Source: Prochlorothrix hollandica PCC 9006 = CALU 1027 (lineage in GTDB: Bacteria; Cyanobacteriota; Cyanobacteriia; Prochlorotrichales; Prochlorotrichaceae). Taken from it: 47,606 bases of DNA. The stretch's first letter is position 1. Each line of letters starts with the position of its first letter. This document shows, piece by piece, positions 31,308-39,695 of the stretch. A program made the translations under genes and the position numbers. Under the pieces are notes generated by a model that saw only the letters and a program-made list of their open reading frames with translations, searched no databases and was not told the origin of the DNA. The stretch is taken from NCBI RefSeq assembly GCF_000332315.1, contig NZ_KB235941.1, positions 1,233,609 to 1,281,214 on the forward strand. The letters are read 5' to 3'.

Positions 31308-32765
31308 ATGAACTCTATTCACCAGTATCAACCGCCCCTGGCCTTTATTCCCCCTGCCTTTAATCCCCTGGTGTTACGGGTGGTGCAGGCTCTCATTCCC
31401 CAGATTTTACGATCGACCGCCCAGGTCCAATCGGTGCAGGTGGAGCATCTGGATCGCCTAGTTCACCACTATCAGCAGTTTCAGCAGGGTAAGAGTCGTT
31501 TGCTGCTGGCCTTTCGCCACCCCAGCATTGATGATCCCGCCGTGTTGTTCCACCTCATGGCCCATTTGCTGCCCCAACAGGCCAAGGGCCAAGGGCAACC
31601 CTTCAAAACCCCAACCCATTGCCATTTTCTCTACGATCGCGGCATTCCCCTCTGGGTTGGCTCCTGGATTGGCTGGCTCTACTCCCGCCTGGGGGGGGTG
31701 CCCATCCACCGGGGTAAATTAGACATGCAGGGACTGCGCACGGCCCGTCACCTGTTGGGTCAGGGTCAGTTTCCCTTTGCCATTGCCCCCGAAGGAGCCA
31801 CCAATGGCCACAACGACATCATCAGCCCCCTGGAGCCGGGGGTGGCCCAGTTGGGGTTTTGGGCCGCAGAGGATTTACAGAAGGCCGGCAAAGCTAACTC
31901 GGTGGTGATTCTGCCCATTAGTCTGCGCTATAGCTATGTCAGACCTCCCTGGACAGCCCTCGATCGCCTGCTGACTGAACTCGAACAGGACTGCGGTCTG
32001 CCTCCCCTCACGGCGTTGGATCCCGATCTGCCCTGTCCCACCCCGGATCCGGCGCATCAGGACGGCGCTGTGGAGGACGGGGCTGCGGGGAACTCCACCG
32101 ACCCCCTCAGGTATCAACGCCTTTATCGTCTCGGTCTCCAGTTGCTAGATCAGTTGGAGGGTTTTTACAGCCGCTTCTATCATCAGGATTTTAGTGACCT
32201 AGGGGCACTACAGACCCCCCCCGGCATGGCTACCGATCCCCTGCCCCAACGGTTACAACGATTATTGAATACGGCGTTGGCTGCTGCCGAAGCCCATTTC
32301 GGCCTCAAACCCAAGGGCGATATCATTGCCCGCTGTCGGCGCTTGGAGCAGGCGGGCTGGGATTGGATTTATCGGGAAGACTTGGAGAACCGGAACCGGC
32401 TCAGTCCTCTGGAGTGCGGCTTGGCCGATCGGGTGGCGGAGGAAGCCGCTCTGCGGCTGTGGCACATGCGCATTGTCGAAAGCTTTGTGGCGGTGACTGG
32501 CTCCTATGTGCGGCAAGACCCCAGCGCCGATCGCTATGGGGAAACCACCCTTTTGGTTTGGGACCTGATCACCCGGCTGAAGGGGGGCAATCCCCTGAAA
32601 CGACCTAATTTAGGGGCAAAGGCGGTAAAGATCTCCATTGGGGAACCGCTGCTGGTGGATTCCTATTGGAGCCAATACCAGGAAAATCGCCGTGGGGCAC
32701 GGCAGGCGGTCGCTGACTTAACCCAGGATTTACAAACAGCTTTGGAACAGTTGATGCGTCCCTAG
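31308..32765 (+). CDS. PlsC-like 1-acylglycerol-3-phosphate acyltransferase family protein
   Basis: The 485-aa protein has the acyltransferase block near residues 65-200: FRHPSIDDP (the HxxxxD catalytic motif), GGVPIHRGKLD (acceptor-binding block) and FAIAPEGATNGHND (the EGxx motif). VVILPISLRYSYV follows, as in the PlsC/GPAT superfamily. The second half (about 280-485) is an all-helical extension (RLEQAGWDWIYREDL, ECGLADRVAEEAAL) that I recall in long cyanobacterial members but cannot name. It probably acylates a lysophospholipid or similar acceptor at the membrane; the substrate is not defined by sequence. It stands alone after repeat B7. Confidence 0.87.
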   Translation: MNSIHQYQPPLAFIPPAFNPLVLRVVQALIPQILRSTAQVQSVQVEHLDRLVHHYQQFQQGKSRLLLAFRHPSIDDPAVLFHLMAHLLPQQAKGQGQPFKTPTHCHFLYDRGIPLWVGSWIGWLYSRLGGVPIHRGKLDMQGLRTARHLLGQGQFPFAIAPEGATNGHNDIISPLEPGVAQLGFWAAEDLQKAGKANSVVILPISLRYSYVRPPWTALDRLLTELEQDCGLPPLTALDPDLPCPTPDPAHQDGAVEDGAAGNSTDPLRYQRLYRLGLQLLDQLEGFYSRFYHQDFSDLGALQTPPGMATDPLPQRLQRLLNTALAAAEAHFGLKPKGDIIARCRRLEQAGWDWIYREDLENRNRLSPLECGLADRVAEEAALRLWHMRIVESFVAVTGSYVRQDPSADRYGETTLLVWDLITRLKGGNPLKRPNLGAKAVKISIGEPLLVDSYWSQYQENRRGARQAVADLTQDLQTALEQLMRP

Positions 32766-32836
32766 CCGGGTCGGGACACCGGATCTCTACACCGAACCCC
32801 TACACCGAACCCCTACACCGGCCAAAAAAACCGAGC

Positions 32837-32867
32837 AAAAAAAAACCGATTCCCCCTGGGGAATCGG
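32837..32867 (-). terminator. Rho-independent terminator, minus strand
   Basis: On the minus strand the stem CCGATTCCCC / GGGGAATCGG is followed by nine T (the A-run at 32837-32845), then a second T-run. On the plus strand there is no U tract, so it serves transcripts arriving from the right, ending either the small frame at 32925-33119 or a long 3' UTR of the MFS gene. Confidence 0.75.
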
Positions 32868-32924
32868 CTTAAGGGTATAGTTCACAAACAAAATGGACAC
32901 CCTAGGGCAGCGATCGCGTCAGCC

Positions 32925-33119
32925 TTAAGCCCACACCGATCGCTGGCTCAGCTTCGGACAAGGAATACTGGGAATAGCGGGATTCCCAAGGACATAGGTT
33001 ACAGCGATCTCCTGGCTAGGGGCGTGGCAGTATTCCAAGCCTCGATAGGTACTAACACTGGGGGTTGGGGGGTTAGGGAAGGGGGCTGGATGGGACTGGC
33101 TACGATCAAGCAGGTGCAT
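32925..33119 (-). CDS. Possible small protein (64 aa), uncertain
   Basis: The frame starts MHLLDRSQSHPAPFPNPPTP and contains STYRGLEYC, then SQEIAVTYVLGNPAIPSIPC. TYRGLEY faintly recalls the YRG motif of the small cyanobacterial DUF4278 proteins, but I would not assign it. The main support is the strong minus-strand terminator 58 bp after its stop, with no other gene near enough to explain it. There is no clear ribosome site. It could equally be non-coding transcript. Confidence 0.35.
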   Translation of the reverse strand: MHLLDRSQSHPAPFPNPPTPSVSTYRGLEYCHAPSQEIAVTYVLGNPAIPSIPCPKLSQRSVWA

Positions 33120-33579
33120 ACTCTCAGGTGCATACTCTAAAATCCTTGGGAAGCAGGACGGGAGACCAACGATCGCCCCGGCCCTGGGTTGCTGTCCTGG
33201 TGATACTGTGATAATCCCGTGTTTTCCGGAAAGTCGCCGTGAGTCAGGTGGAAAAAATCCGTGATATTACAGGCATTGATTTGTGACGATCACCTAGGGC
33301 TGTGATAAACCTCACAAGTCTACCGCCATTAGCCAGTACACCCCCGTTAGCTCTACCGTGTACCCATAACTCGAAGTATTGCTAACCCTCTGCTGCGATC
33401 GCAAGGTTTAACCCACCCCTAGCCCCTCCACCTAGCCCCTCTACAGGAGAGGAACAAGATTGCCTTTCCCCCAGCATTGGGGGCATCGGGGGGCCAAGAT
33501 CAGGACTTCGAGGGTTAGATCGATTGGTGGGTACACGGTAGCCGTTAGCTAGCACCGGATCCCCATCCAGGTATGGGGT
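33120..33579. other. Intergenic region, nothing recognised
   Basis: It includes AT-rich and CCCCTAGCCCCTCCACCTAG-type sequence. GTACACGGTA (33531-33540) is complementary to TACCGTGTAC (33354-33363), a distant inverted pair about 170 bp apart. No ORF or RNA gene is supported. Confidence 0.4.
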
Positions 33580-34953
33580 TTAGTGGACGGTCAAGGGGGG
33601 AACTGCCGCCACGGGATCCTGTACCCGCTGCATGACGATCGCCGCTATCAGCAAAAAGCCCCCTCCCAACACCACCGCCCCCAGGCGACTGTCCCCCAGC
33701 CAGTGGTTCACCACCCAGCCCAGCCCCAGGGAGGCTATCACCTCTGGCACCACAATGAAAAAGTTAAACAGCCCCATGTAAATGCCGGTTTTATTGTCGG
33801 GGAGAGATCCCACCAAAATGGCATAGGGCATCGACAACATACTGCACCAGGCCACCCCAATGCCCACCATGGACAACAGCGCCCACTGGGGACTGGGCAC
33901 CAACGCCAAGGAAGCCAACCCCGCCGCCCCGGCCAACAAACAGACGGTATGGGTCAGCTTACGGCTGGTGCGGGCCGCGAACCTGGGCAAGACAAAGGCC
34001 ACCCCCAGACAGATCAGGTTATAAAAAGCAATGCAAACCCCAGCCCACTCAATGCCTTCTCCATAGAGGGGACTACTTTGATCCGGTGCCCCAAATAGAT
34101 CGCGAGCCATGGCGGGGGGAAAATAGAGAAACAGACAAAACAGACCCAACCAGCTAAAGCACTGGACCCAGGCCAATTGCTTCATCACGGGGGGCATCCC
34201 CGTCCAGGCATCCCTGATTTCCTCCACGACTCCCCAGCCCTGGGCCAAGGGATTGCGCTGCGATCGCTGCCGTTGCTGGGCTTGAAACGCCTCTAAATCG
34301 TCCGGCGGATACTCCGTCGTCGAGATAACAGTCCAGCCCACAGCCCCTAAAAAGACCGCCGCCCCGATGTAAAACGACCACTTCACCGCTGGGGGAATGG
34401 TGCCAGCCTCTGCCAGGTCTGCCGAACTCACCGACACCGCCAGCCCCCCCCAGTGGGTGAGGAGCCAGGGCATGGCTGCGGCGGCCACAGACCCCAGGCC
34501 GATGAATAAACTCTGTAACGTAAAGCCTTGGGTGCGCTGTTCTTCGGGCAGTAAATCGCCCACAAAGGCCCGAAACGGCTCCATGCTGACATTGACGGAA
34601 GAATCCAGAATCCACAGCAGCCCTGCCGCCATCCAGAGGGCCGACACATTGGGCATGGCCAGTAAGGCGAGGGACGCAAAAATGGCACCCCCCAAAAAGT
34701 AGGGTCGTCGCCGCCCCAAGGGTCCCCAGGTATTATCACTGAGGCTGCCAATAATGGGCTGGATCAATAGCCCTGTCATGGGCGCTGCCAGCCAAAGGAT
34801 GGGCACTTGATCGGCTTCGGCCCCTAAGTACTCAAAAATGGCGCTCATATTGGCCATCTGGAGTCCCCAACCAAATTGGATACCCAGAAAGCCGAAATTC
34901 ATGTTCCAAAGCTGCCAAAATTTAAGGGGCGGTTTTTCCAGCATTATTGCCAT
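33580..34953 (-). CDS. MFS transporter, GPH/sucrose-transporter-like
   Basis: The protein has about 12 membrane helices and starts MAIMLEKPPLKFWQLWNMNF. Diagnostic segments are GFLGIQFGWGLQMANMSAIF in helix 1, PIIGSLSDNTWGPLGRRRPY (the MFS loop 2-3 signature, here SDxxxGPxGRRRPY) and LLPEEQRTQGFTLQSLFIG. These place it with the GPH/SLC45-type sugar-cation symporters. Substrate and direction are unknown. Start choice is uncertain among 34989, 34953 and 34944, as none has a clear SD. Repeat B8 lies 50 bp upstream of 34953. Confidence 0.87.
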   Translation of the reverse strand: MAIMLEKPPLKFWQLWNMNFGFLGIQFGWGLQMANMSAIFEYLGAEADQVPILWLAAPMTGLLIQPIIGSLSDNTWGPLGRRRPYFLGGAIFASLALLAMPNVSALWMAAGLLWILDSSVNVSMEPFRAFVGDLLPEEQRTQGFTLQSLFIGLGSVAAAAMPWLLTHWGGLAVSVSSADLAEAGTIPPAVKWSFYIGAAVFLGAVGWTVISTTEYPPDDLEAFQAQQRQRSQRNPLAQGWGVVEEIRDAWTGMPPVMKQLAWVQCFSWLGLFCLFLYFPPAMARDLFGAPDQSSPLYGEGIEWAGVCIAFYNLICLGVAFVLPRFAARTSRKLTHTVCLLAGAAGLASLALVPSPQWALLSMVGIGVAWCSMLSMPYAILVGSLPDNKTGIYMGLFNFFIVVPEVIASLGLGWVVNHWLGDSRLGAVVLGGGFLLIAAIVMQRVQDPVAAVPPLTVH

Positions 34954-35002
34954 ACCAAGGGGGAACAGGATCGATACAACCCCAGCCAAATCGCATCTTA
35001 AC

Positions 35003-35105
35003 TACAGCAGTCCTAAATGGGTCATGTGGTGTGCGCCCTCCGGGGGCACACTACACCAAGGGTTTCAGCCATCGAGATGCCTACAACTGATTTAGGGTTG
35101 CTGTA
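35003..35105. repeat. Family B repeat, copy B8, overlapping a gene end
   Basis: It runs from TACAGCAGTCCTAAATGGG to GATTTAGGGTTGCTGTA. Its right 25 bp encode the last residues (TATLNQL) and stop of the bilin lyase gene on the minus strand. Confidence 0.85.
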
Positions 35106-35725
35106 AGGCGAGTTTCCACATACTGACCAATGACCTGTTCAGTGTTATTGCGGCTAATGATGGTTTGGCGGGTGCGATAGTGGCTGCCAATGAGTTTACA
35201 CTCCTCGGAAAAACTGGAGCCATCATAGGCGGTTGCAATCAATAGGGTGCGATCGCTCAGGCTATACCCCGACACCACCGGATCAGGGGTGGCAAACCCG
35301 CGATCGCGGTAGAGAAAATTCCCCCGCACCCCAAAAATACTGGATCCACCACTGGTTTTGCCGTGGCCCTTCTGGAGCGAGGCGGAAGCATCAACAGACG
35401 GGGGCGACGGGTCAGATTGGGGGGACGGGGTAGCCTGGGGCGAACCACTCACATCATCCACATACTGACTTTCCCAACTAATGCGAACCCCCGCCACAAA
35501 TGCCTGATCCGGACGTAAGTTGTGGCGGTGTGCTAAGTGCAACAGATCAGAACTCTGGGCCTCCAAAAACTCAATCTCCATGGTGCAGATGACATCTTGG
35601 GTGAGTCCCGACTTCAGGGTGTGATACCGTCGCTTCGAGTGCCAGCGCCCCACACAGTCACGGAAAAATTGAGTGGTTTCCTGTTCTAAGGGGGAGTGAA
35701 GAACGGGAGCAGAGGCTAAAATCAT
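35081..35725 (-). CDS. CpcS/CpeS-type phycobiliprotein chromophore lyase family
   Basis: The 214-aa protein shows the CpeS-like lipocalin pattern: TQFFRDCVGRWHSKRRYHTL at the N terminus (FF...G.W.SxRxxH), CTMEIEFLEA, GVRISWESQY, and the C-terminal YSLSDRTLLIATAYDGSSFS with EECKLIGSHYRTRQTII. CpcS/CpeS proteins attach phycocyanobilin or related bilins to phycobiliprotein cysteines. A Pro/Ser-rich insert (about 95-125) interrupts the domain and is unusual. The last seven residues and stop derive from repeat B8, so the native C terminus was altered. The ATG is preceded by GAGGATTT. Position upstream of the hypothetical/DUF3177 pair may be coincidental. Confidence 0.8.
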   Translation of the reverse strand: MILASAPVLHSPLEQETTQFFRDCVGRWHSKRRYHTLKSGLTQDVICTMEIEFLEAQSSDLLHLAHRHNLRPDQAFVAGVRISWESQYVDDVSGSPQATPSPQSDPSPPSVDASASLQKGHGKTSGGSSIFGVRGNFLYRDRGFATPDPVVSGYSLSDRTLLIATAYDGSSFSEECKLIGSHYRTRQTIISRNNTEQVIGQYVETRLTATLNQL

Positions 35726-35777
35726 GCCGAGAAATCCTCATGGGGACAGCATTAGGGCACAGAGAACTGGTGCGGCC

Positions 35778-36074
35778 CTAACAACCGGCAGCAGTCAGCA
35801 AAGTTTCCACCGCATCGGGGGTTAAGCCTTGGGCCAGATACTGGGGCTGTTGGGGCGTGTAGGGGCTGCGGAGACGATCGAGGCTGACCAAGACAGCAGC
35901 ATCCGGTAAGACCGGCACATCCGGATCAAAGGCCGTCGCCCCCAGCAGGAGGCTGGAGATGCCTTTGAAAATCATAACTTGCTCTTGCTGATCTCCCACC
36001 TGGGCTTCTAGTACCAGCACTTCCTGGGGGAAGCGGCGACTGTACTGTTCCAGGCGACCCAGTACTTCCACCAT
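35778..36074 (-). CDS. Conserved cyanobacterial hypothetical protein (98 aa)
   Basis: From the ATG at 36074 (MVEVLGRLEQYSRRFPQEVL), preceded by GAGGGG at good spacing, the product runs through VLEAQVGDQQEQVMIFKGIS and SSLLLGATAFDPDVPVLP and ends TPDAVETLLTAAGC. An earlier ATG at 36095 overlaps the upstream stop (TAATG) and adds seven residues. I recognise it as a small conserved cyanobacterial/plastid-type family without known function. It is very likely in one operon with the DUF3177 gene just upstream. Confidence 0.75.
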   Translation of the reverse strand: MVEVLGRLEQYSRRFPQEVLVLEAQVGDQQEQVMIFKGISSLLLGATAFDPDVPVLPDAAVLVSLDRLRSPYTPQQPQYLAQGLTPDAVETLLTAAGC

Positions 36075-36094
36075 AACACCCCTCGATCGAGCCA

Positions 36095-36697
36095 TTACCG
36101 TATTGCCGATCGCCCTTGGCGACCCAGGCGTATCACCAGGAAATAAACCAAATAGGCCGTGTAAATCAGCAGCCCAAAGGCTCCGAGAAACCCAACAAAA
36201 TCAGGGGTTTGACCCGCCATAAAATAATCCCGAAACCCCCAAGGCGGCTCTAGCCACAGGCGGCAGCTCGTGTCTTCGGTCAGCAACACGTCCTGGCTGA
36301 ACCCAGCACAGCGCACAAAGCCCAAACTCAGCAGGGATCCCAACACGCTGTAGACCGTCACTCCCCATCGCCAACTGTTGAAGGCAATTTTAAGGGGCCG
36401 TTGGGGTAACATATCGTGGATATCTTCGTTCAGATCGACCCAAAACCAAAGGCTAATGGGAATCAACAGCCGTGCTAGCCATCCTGTCACAAACCCTAGG
36501 GGAATTGCGGCAATAAATAAAAACACCGTGATGGCTAATAAACTGGAGACTTTCCAGTAAATTTCCAAAAGCCGCTGAATCGCATCCATTTTGCTAATAA
36601 ATGCCCAAATCAGAAGCAGAAGGGGTAGGGAAACCGTAAACAGGACGGCGAGGCGGTAATCAGCCCACACCAAGGCGCTAAGGGCAAAGTCAGTCAT
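36095..36697 (-). CDS. DUF3177 family membrane protein
   Basis: The 200-aa protein has four or five hydrophobic helices: YRLAVLFTVSLPLLLLIWAF, LLAITVFLFIAAIPLGFVTG, VTVYSVLGSLLSLGFVRCAG and GFLGAFGLLIYTAYLVYFLV. MLPQRPLKIAFNSWRWGVTV lies between helices, and the loop has CRLWLEPPWGFRDYFMAG. I recognise it as DUF3177, a family found in cyanobacteria with no assigned function. Its stop touches the start region of the downstream 98-aa gene, implying a two-gene operon. Confidence 0.85.
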   Translation of the reverse strand: MTDFALSALVWADYRLAVLFTVSLPLLLLIWAFISKMDAIQRLLEIYWKVSSLLAITVFLFIAAIPLGFVTGWLARLLIPISLWFWVDLNEDIHDMLPQRPLKIAFNSWRWGVTVYSVLGSLLSLGFVRCAGFSQDVLLTEDTSCRLWLEPPWGFRDYFMAGQTPDFVGFLGAFGLLIYTAYLVYFLVIRLGRQGRSAIR

Positions 36698-36704
36698 GGA
36701 AAAT

Positions 36705-36755
36705 GTAAGTCACGGAAAACGTAAAGTACGGAAAACGTAAAGTACGGGAAACGGG
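36705..36755. repeat. Short imperfect tandem repeat upstream of the DUF3177 gene
   Basis: AAAGTACGGAAAACGT-type units of 16-17 bp occur about three times, starting 8 bp upstream of the DUF3177 ATG. Confidence 0.6.
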
Positions 36756-36762
36756 CTATCAA

Positions 36763-36825
36763 TTTAAGCTGGGACAGTGGGGCACTCCGCGCCCCACTGT
36801 CCCGTTAATTTTGTCCCGCTTTAAG
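36763..36825. repeat. Repeat D, copy 2 (nested hairpins)
   Basis: TTAAGCTGGGACAGTGGGGC ... GCCCCACTGTCCCGTTAATT is followed by TTGTCCCGCTTTAAG. A perfect inner stem GGGACAGTGGGGC/GCCCCACTGTCCC competes with an outer TTAAGC(T)GGGACA/TGTCCCGCTTTAA pairing. It matches 26415-26478. Confidence 0.75.
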
Positions 36826-37077
36826 CAGAAACCCGAAAACGTAAATTACGCAGTGGCAGCCATAATAAACCCCCAGGTTCCCTTCTCCTAAAAGCCGCTG
36901 TAAGAACCTACAGGTGAGGCCAAGGGACGAGAGCACTGAGGGGCTTAGATTTGGTTTCCAGTCAGCTTAATCATCAACAACCACGTTCCTAGGGAGTGGG
37001 GGATCTTCTAGATCCCCAGGGCAGCCATGACGGGGGTTGGGGGGAAAACTAAACCGGCATCAACGAGACTGGAACCA
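36826..37077. other. Spacer downstream of the CP12 gene with a short hairpin
   Basis: The stem GGGGGATCT/AGATCCCC at about 36998-37018 lies about 60 bp after the CP12 stop on the minus strand. It lacks a T-run, so it may be only a weak terminator or processing structure. Nothing else is recognised. Confidence 0.4.
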
Positions 37078-37302
37078 TTAGTCTTCGTATAAACGGCATT
37101 CATCCGCATCGGGATTGTCAGCACAATACTGTTCAAAGGAACTTTTCTTTGGCTCTTCGCGCTGGTGAGACGCTTCAGCCTGGAGTTCCTCCACAGCATC
37201 CCAAGCCGCAGCACACTCAGGGGAGTTACTACCGCTCACATCACAGGTGGCACGAGCTTGTTCTAGCTCTTTTGTAATCTGTTCCTTAAGATTGTCGCTC
37301 AT
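37078..37302 (-). CDS. cp12: CP12, Calvin-cycle regulatory protein
   Basis: The 74-aa product from the ATG at 37302 (MSDNLKEQITKELEQARATC) has both redox cysteine pairs, CDVSGSNSPEC near the N terminus and CADNPDADEC at the C terminus. The conserved AAAWDAVEELQAEASHQ core and the acidic tail ECRLYED are also present. CP12 is a largely disordered protein that binds GAPDH and phosphoribulokinase into an inactive complex when oxidised in the dark and is released by thioredoxin in the light. All residues needed for this are present. The longer frame to 37338 adds non-homologous sequence. It is transcribed alone. Confidence 0.96.
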   Translation of the reverse strand: MSDNLKEQITKELEQARATCDVSGSNSPECAAAWDAVEELQAEASHQREEPKKSSFEQYCADNPDADECRLYED

Positions 37303-38187
37303 AGATCCTATCTGTTCGTGGACTGGGTCATACCCCAATAGACTAACCTAATCAACAGGGTGCTGGCATAGGTGGGCTGCGCCGATGACCCTCGGAAAGA
37401 TTACGCTACGATCACTCGAATGTGCTGTAGCGATCCACCCCGAAAGGCTAATGGGCACCTCGATTAATTGGGTTGGGCGGCTTCGCCGCCCGCCACACCC
37501 CCTATTCTTGCGTTGCTACAGGGGCGAGAATTTGGATTGTTCGAGGTGCCCTAATAGTCGTTCTAGGGGTTCTAAAACGGTTCTCAGCTTCCACCGATAC
37601 AACCAGGTTGTACCTGAAGGCATACGTCATAGACTTGAGGCAGACGTTGACTTGAGCCAGACGTTATAGCGTTGAGTCCCGCAATAGATCTCCGAGGACG
37701 GCCCGACGATCACCTGGATTATACGACTTCCAGAGGGGTTTGAAACCCGCTCTTTGGAGGTACGGTTTAGGCTTTTGGAGTAGGGGTGAGGTGGAACGAT
37801 CAGGAGTAACCTAGCCTTCATCCAGACTAACCCAGAAATCCCGACCTCGTTGGGATTAGATCCTACCGTTGGCCGTATTTCTAGGATTATTCTAGGGATT
37901 GCGTAGGGATTTACCCGTTACAAACCTAACATAGGCCACCTCTTTACCCCCTGGAAAACCAACAAATTTAACAGCCGATGAAGGTTTGACGAGTAACCCT
38001 TGCCCTTGGGTCAACCGCCTCTGGGGTAAATCGCCTCTAAAGCGGGTAACCCTGGGCAGTGGTGCTGTCAATCGCTGGCAAGGACGGGCGCTGGCAAGGG
38101 CGGGCCTTAGGGAACCAGAGGCTGCGGGGGACTCCGGGAACCAGAGGCAATGTCTGTTATATTTTGAACACTAAGATAGGGGGAGCC
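37303..38187. other. Long intergenic region (about 880 bp), no supported gene
   Basis: It contains a hairpin GGGCGGCTTCGCCGCCC (about 37475-37491), GCAGACGTTGACTTGAGCC-type short repeats (37625-37670) and GGGAACCAGAGGC direct repeats (38110-38145). A probable promoter with TATATT (about 38158) lies just before the FIST gene. Frames at 37385-37821 show no domain. Confidence 0.5.
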
Positions 38188-39417
38188 ATGGCTCAAGTTA
38201 TGCAATGGACTAGCGCACTCTCAACCCGTCCATCCCTAGAGGCAGCGATTACAGAGGTGGTCGATCGCGCCAACGGTGCCCTCCACGGGAAAGCGGATCT
38301 GGGTTTGGTGTTCGTGTCCTCTGTTTTTGCCAGTGAGTATCCCCGCGTCATGGCCCTCGTCGCGGAAAAACTGTCCATACCCTATGTCATTGGCTGTGGG
38401 GGCGGTGGCATTGTGGGCTGTGATGATGGTGCAGCGGTACAGGAAATTGAAGAAAACCCAGCCCTAAGCCTCTGTTTAGCCCATTTGCCAGGGGTAGATA
38501 TTGATACATTCTGGGTTTTGGATGAAGACTTGCCAGATCTGGACAGTCCGCCCCAGGCGTGGATTGACTGTATTGGTGTGGAACCTCAGGATAATCTCTA
38601 TTTCATTTTGTTATCGGATCCCTACTCGTCCCGTGTTGATGAACTGCTCCAAGGCTTAGATTTCGCCTACCCCAGTGCTGTGAAGCTGGGGGGGTTGGCC
38701 AGTGGTCGTCCCCAACGGCGGGAGGGGGGACTCTTTTTCCAAAATCGCTATTGCAGCGAAGGCACGGTGGGATTGGCCCTGCGGGGCAATATTTGCTTAA
38801 AAACCATTGTGGCCCAGGGCTGTCGGCCCATTGGTTCCGTGCTGCGGGTGACAGAATCAGAACGGAATATTTTGATGCAGGTGGAGAGTGAGGACGAAGG
38901 CAAACCCAGCACCACCACGCCCCTAGAAGCGCTCCAGAGCATTGTCCAAACCCTAGATCCTGACGATCGCCAGTTGGTGCAAAATTCCCTGTTCATGGGC
39001 ATTGCCTGTAACCCTTTCCAACTGGAACTGAAACCAGGGGATTTTCTAGTGCGTAATTTGTTGGGGGTGGATCCCCGCACGGGGGCGATCGCCGTGGGCG
39101 ATCGGGTGCGCCCTGGTCAACGGATTCAGTTCCATCTCCGCGATGCCCACACCTCAGCCGAGGACCTGGAATTATTGCTGCAACGCTACCAACAGGAATC
39201 TGGGGATTTAAGCCCTGTGGGGGCGGTCATGTTTTCCTGTTTGGGGCGGGGCCAACACCTCTATGACCAAGCTAATTTCGATTCCGAACTTTTCCGCCGC
39301 TACTTGGGGGAGATACCCCTAGGGGGCTTTTTCTGCAATGGTGAGATTGGACCGATCGGCAGCAATACCTATCTCCACGGTTACACCTCGGTCTTTGGCA
39401 TTTTCTGTCAGCCCTGA
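38188..39417 (+). CDS. FIST domain sensory protein
   Basis: The 409-aa product from the ATG at 38188 (preceded by AGGGGGAGCC) shows the FIST-N pattern LGLVFVSSVFASEYPRVMAL with VIGCGGGGIVG. It also has DELLQGLDFAYPSAVKLGGL and the FIST-C region NLLGVDPRTGAIAVGDRV, AVMFSCLGRGQHLY and GFFCNGEIGPIGSNTYLHG. FIST domains are predicted ligand sensors (possibly for amino acids) usually fused to signalling outputs; stand-alone copies are common in cyanobacteria. The longer upstream frame from 38059 runs through intergenic repeats and is rejected. No signal peptide or membrane helix is present. Ligand and partner are unknown. Confidence 0.92.
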   Translation: MAQVMQWTSALSTRPSLEAAITEVVDRANGALHGKADLGLVFVSSVFASEYPRVMALVAEKLSIPYVIGCGGGGIVGCDDGAAVQEIEENPALSLCLAHLPGVDIDTFWVLDEDLPDLDSPPQAWIDCIGVEPQDNLYFILLSDPYSSRVDELLQGLDFAYPSAVKLGGLASGRPQRREGGLFFQNRYCSEGTVGLALRGNICLKTIVAQGCRPIGSVLRVTESERNILMQVESEDEGKPSTTTPLEALQSIVQTLDPDDRQLVQNSLFMGIACNPFQLELKPGDFLVRNLLGVDPRTGAIAVGDRVRPGQRIQFHLRDAHTSAEDLELLLQRYQQESGDLSPVGAVMFSCLGRGQHLYDQANFDSELFRRYLGEIPLGGFFCNGEIGPIGSNTYLHGYTSVFGIFCQP

Positions 39418-39418
39418 A

Positions 39419-39541
39419 TGACTGACAAAACTGGCCAGAACCCCACACCACCAGCAGGTTCAGGAAACCTGACCCCTCCATCGACCAAAACCTGTTAGGA
39501 GCGGGGAAACCCCACTCCATGCGGAATCTTTTGTCAGTCAA
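39419..39541. repeat. Long inverted pair flanking a structured spacer
   Basis: TGACTGACAAAA (39419-39430) is the exact complement of TTTTGTCAGTCA (39529-39540). Between them are further stems (CAGGTTCAGGAAACCTG; GGGGAAACCCC). It lies directly after the FIST stop and before repeat B9, and could be a structured 3' UTR, a small RNA or a decayed mobile element. Confidence 0.5.
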
Positions 39542-39549
39542 CTAGGCTG

Positions 39550-39652
39550 TACAGCAGTCCTAAATGGGTCGTGTGGTGTGCCCCCGGAGGGGGCACACCA
39601 CACCAAGGGTTTCAGCCATCGAGATCCTTACAACTGATTTAGGGTTGCTGTA
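39550..39652. repeat. Family B repeat, copy B9
   Basis: It is a complete copy from TACAGCAGTCCTAAATGGG to GATTTAGGGTTGCTGTA with the perfect central palindrome GTGTGCCCCCGGAGGGGGCA. It has no target duplication and lies 43 bp upstream of the ExoD-family gene. Confidence 0.87.
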
Positions 39653-39695
39653 GCATTAGTTAACGTCATCTTTTCCCCCCATTACTGAAATCCCT

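Noticed and set aside
37385-37821. Overlapping frames of 60-94 aa in the CP12-FIST spacer
   Set aside because: No motif, no ribosome site, and overlapping frames on both strands typical of GC-rich non-coding DNA.
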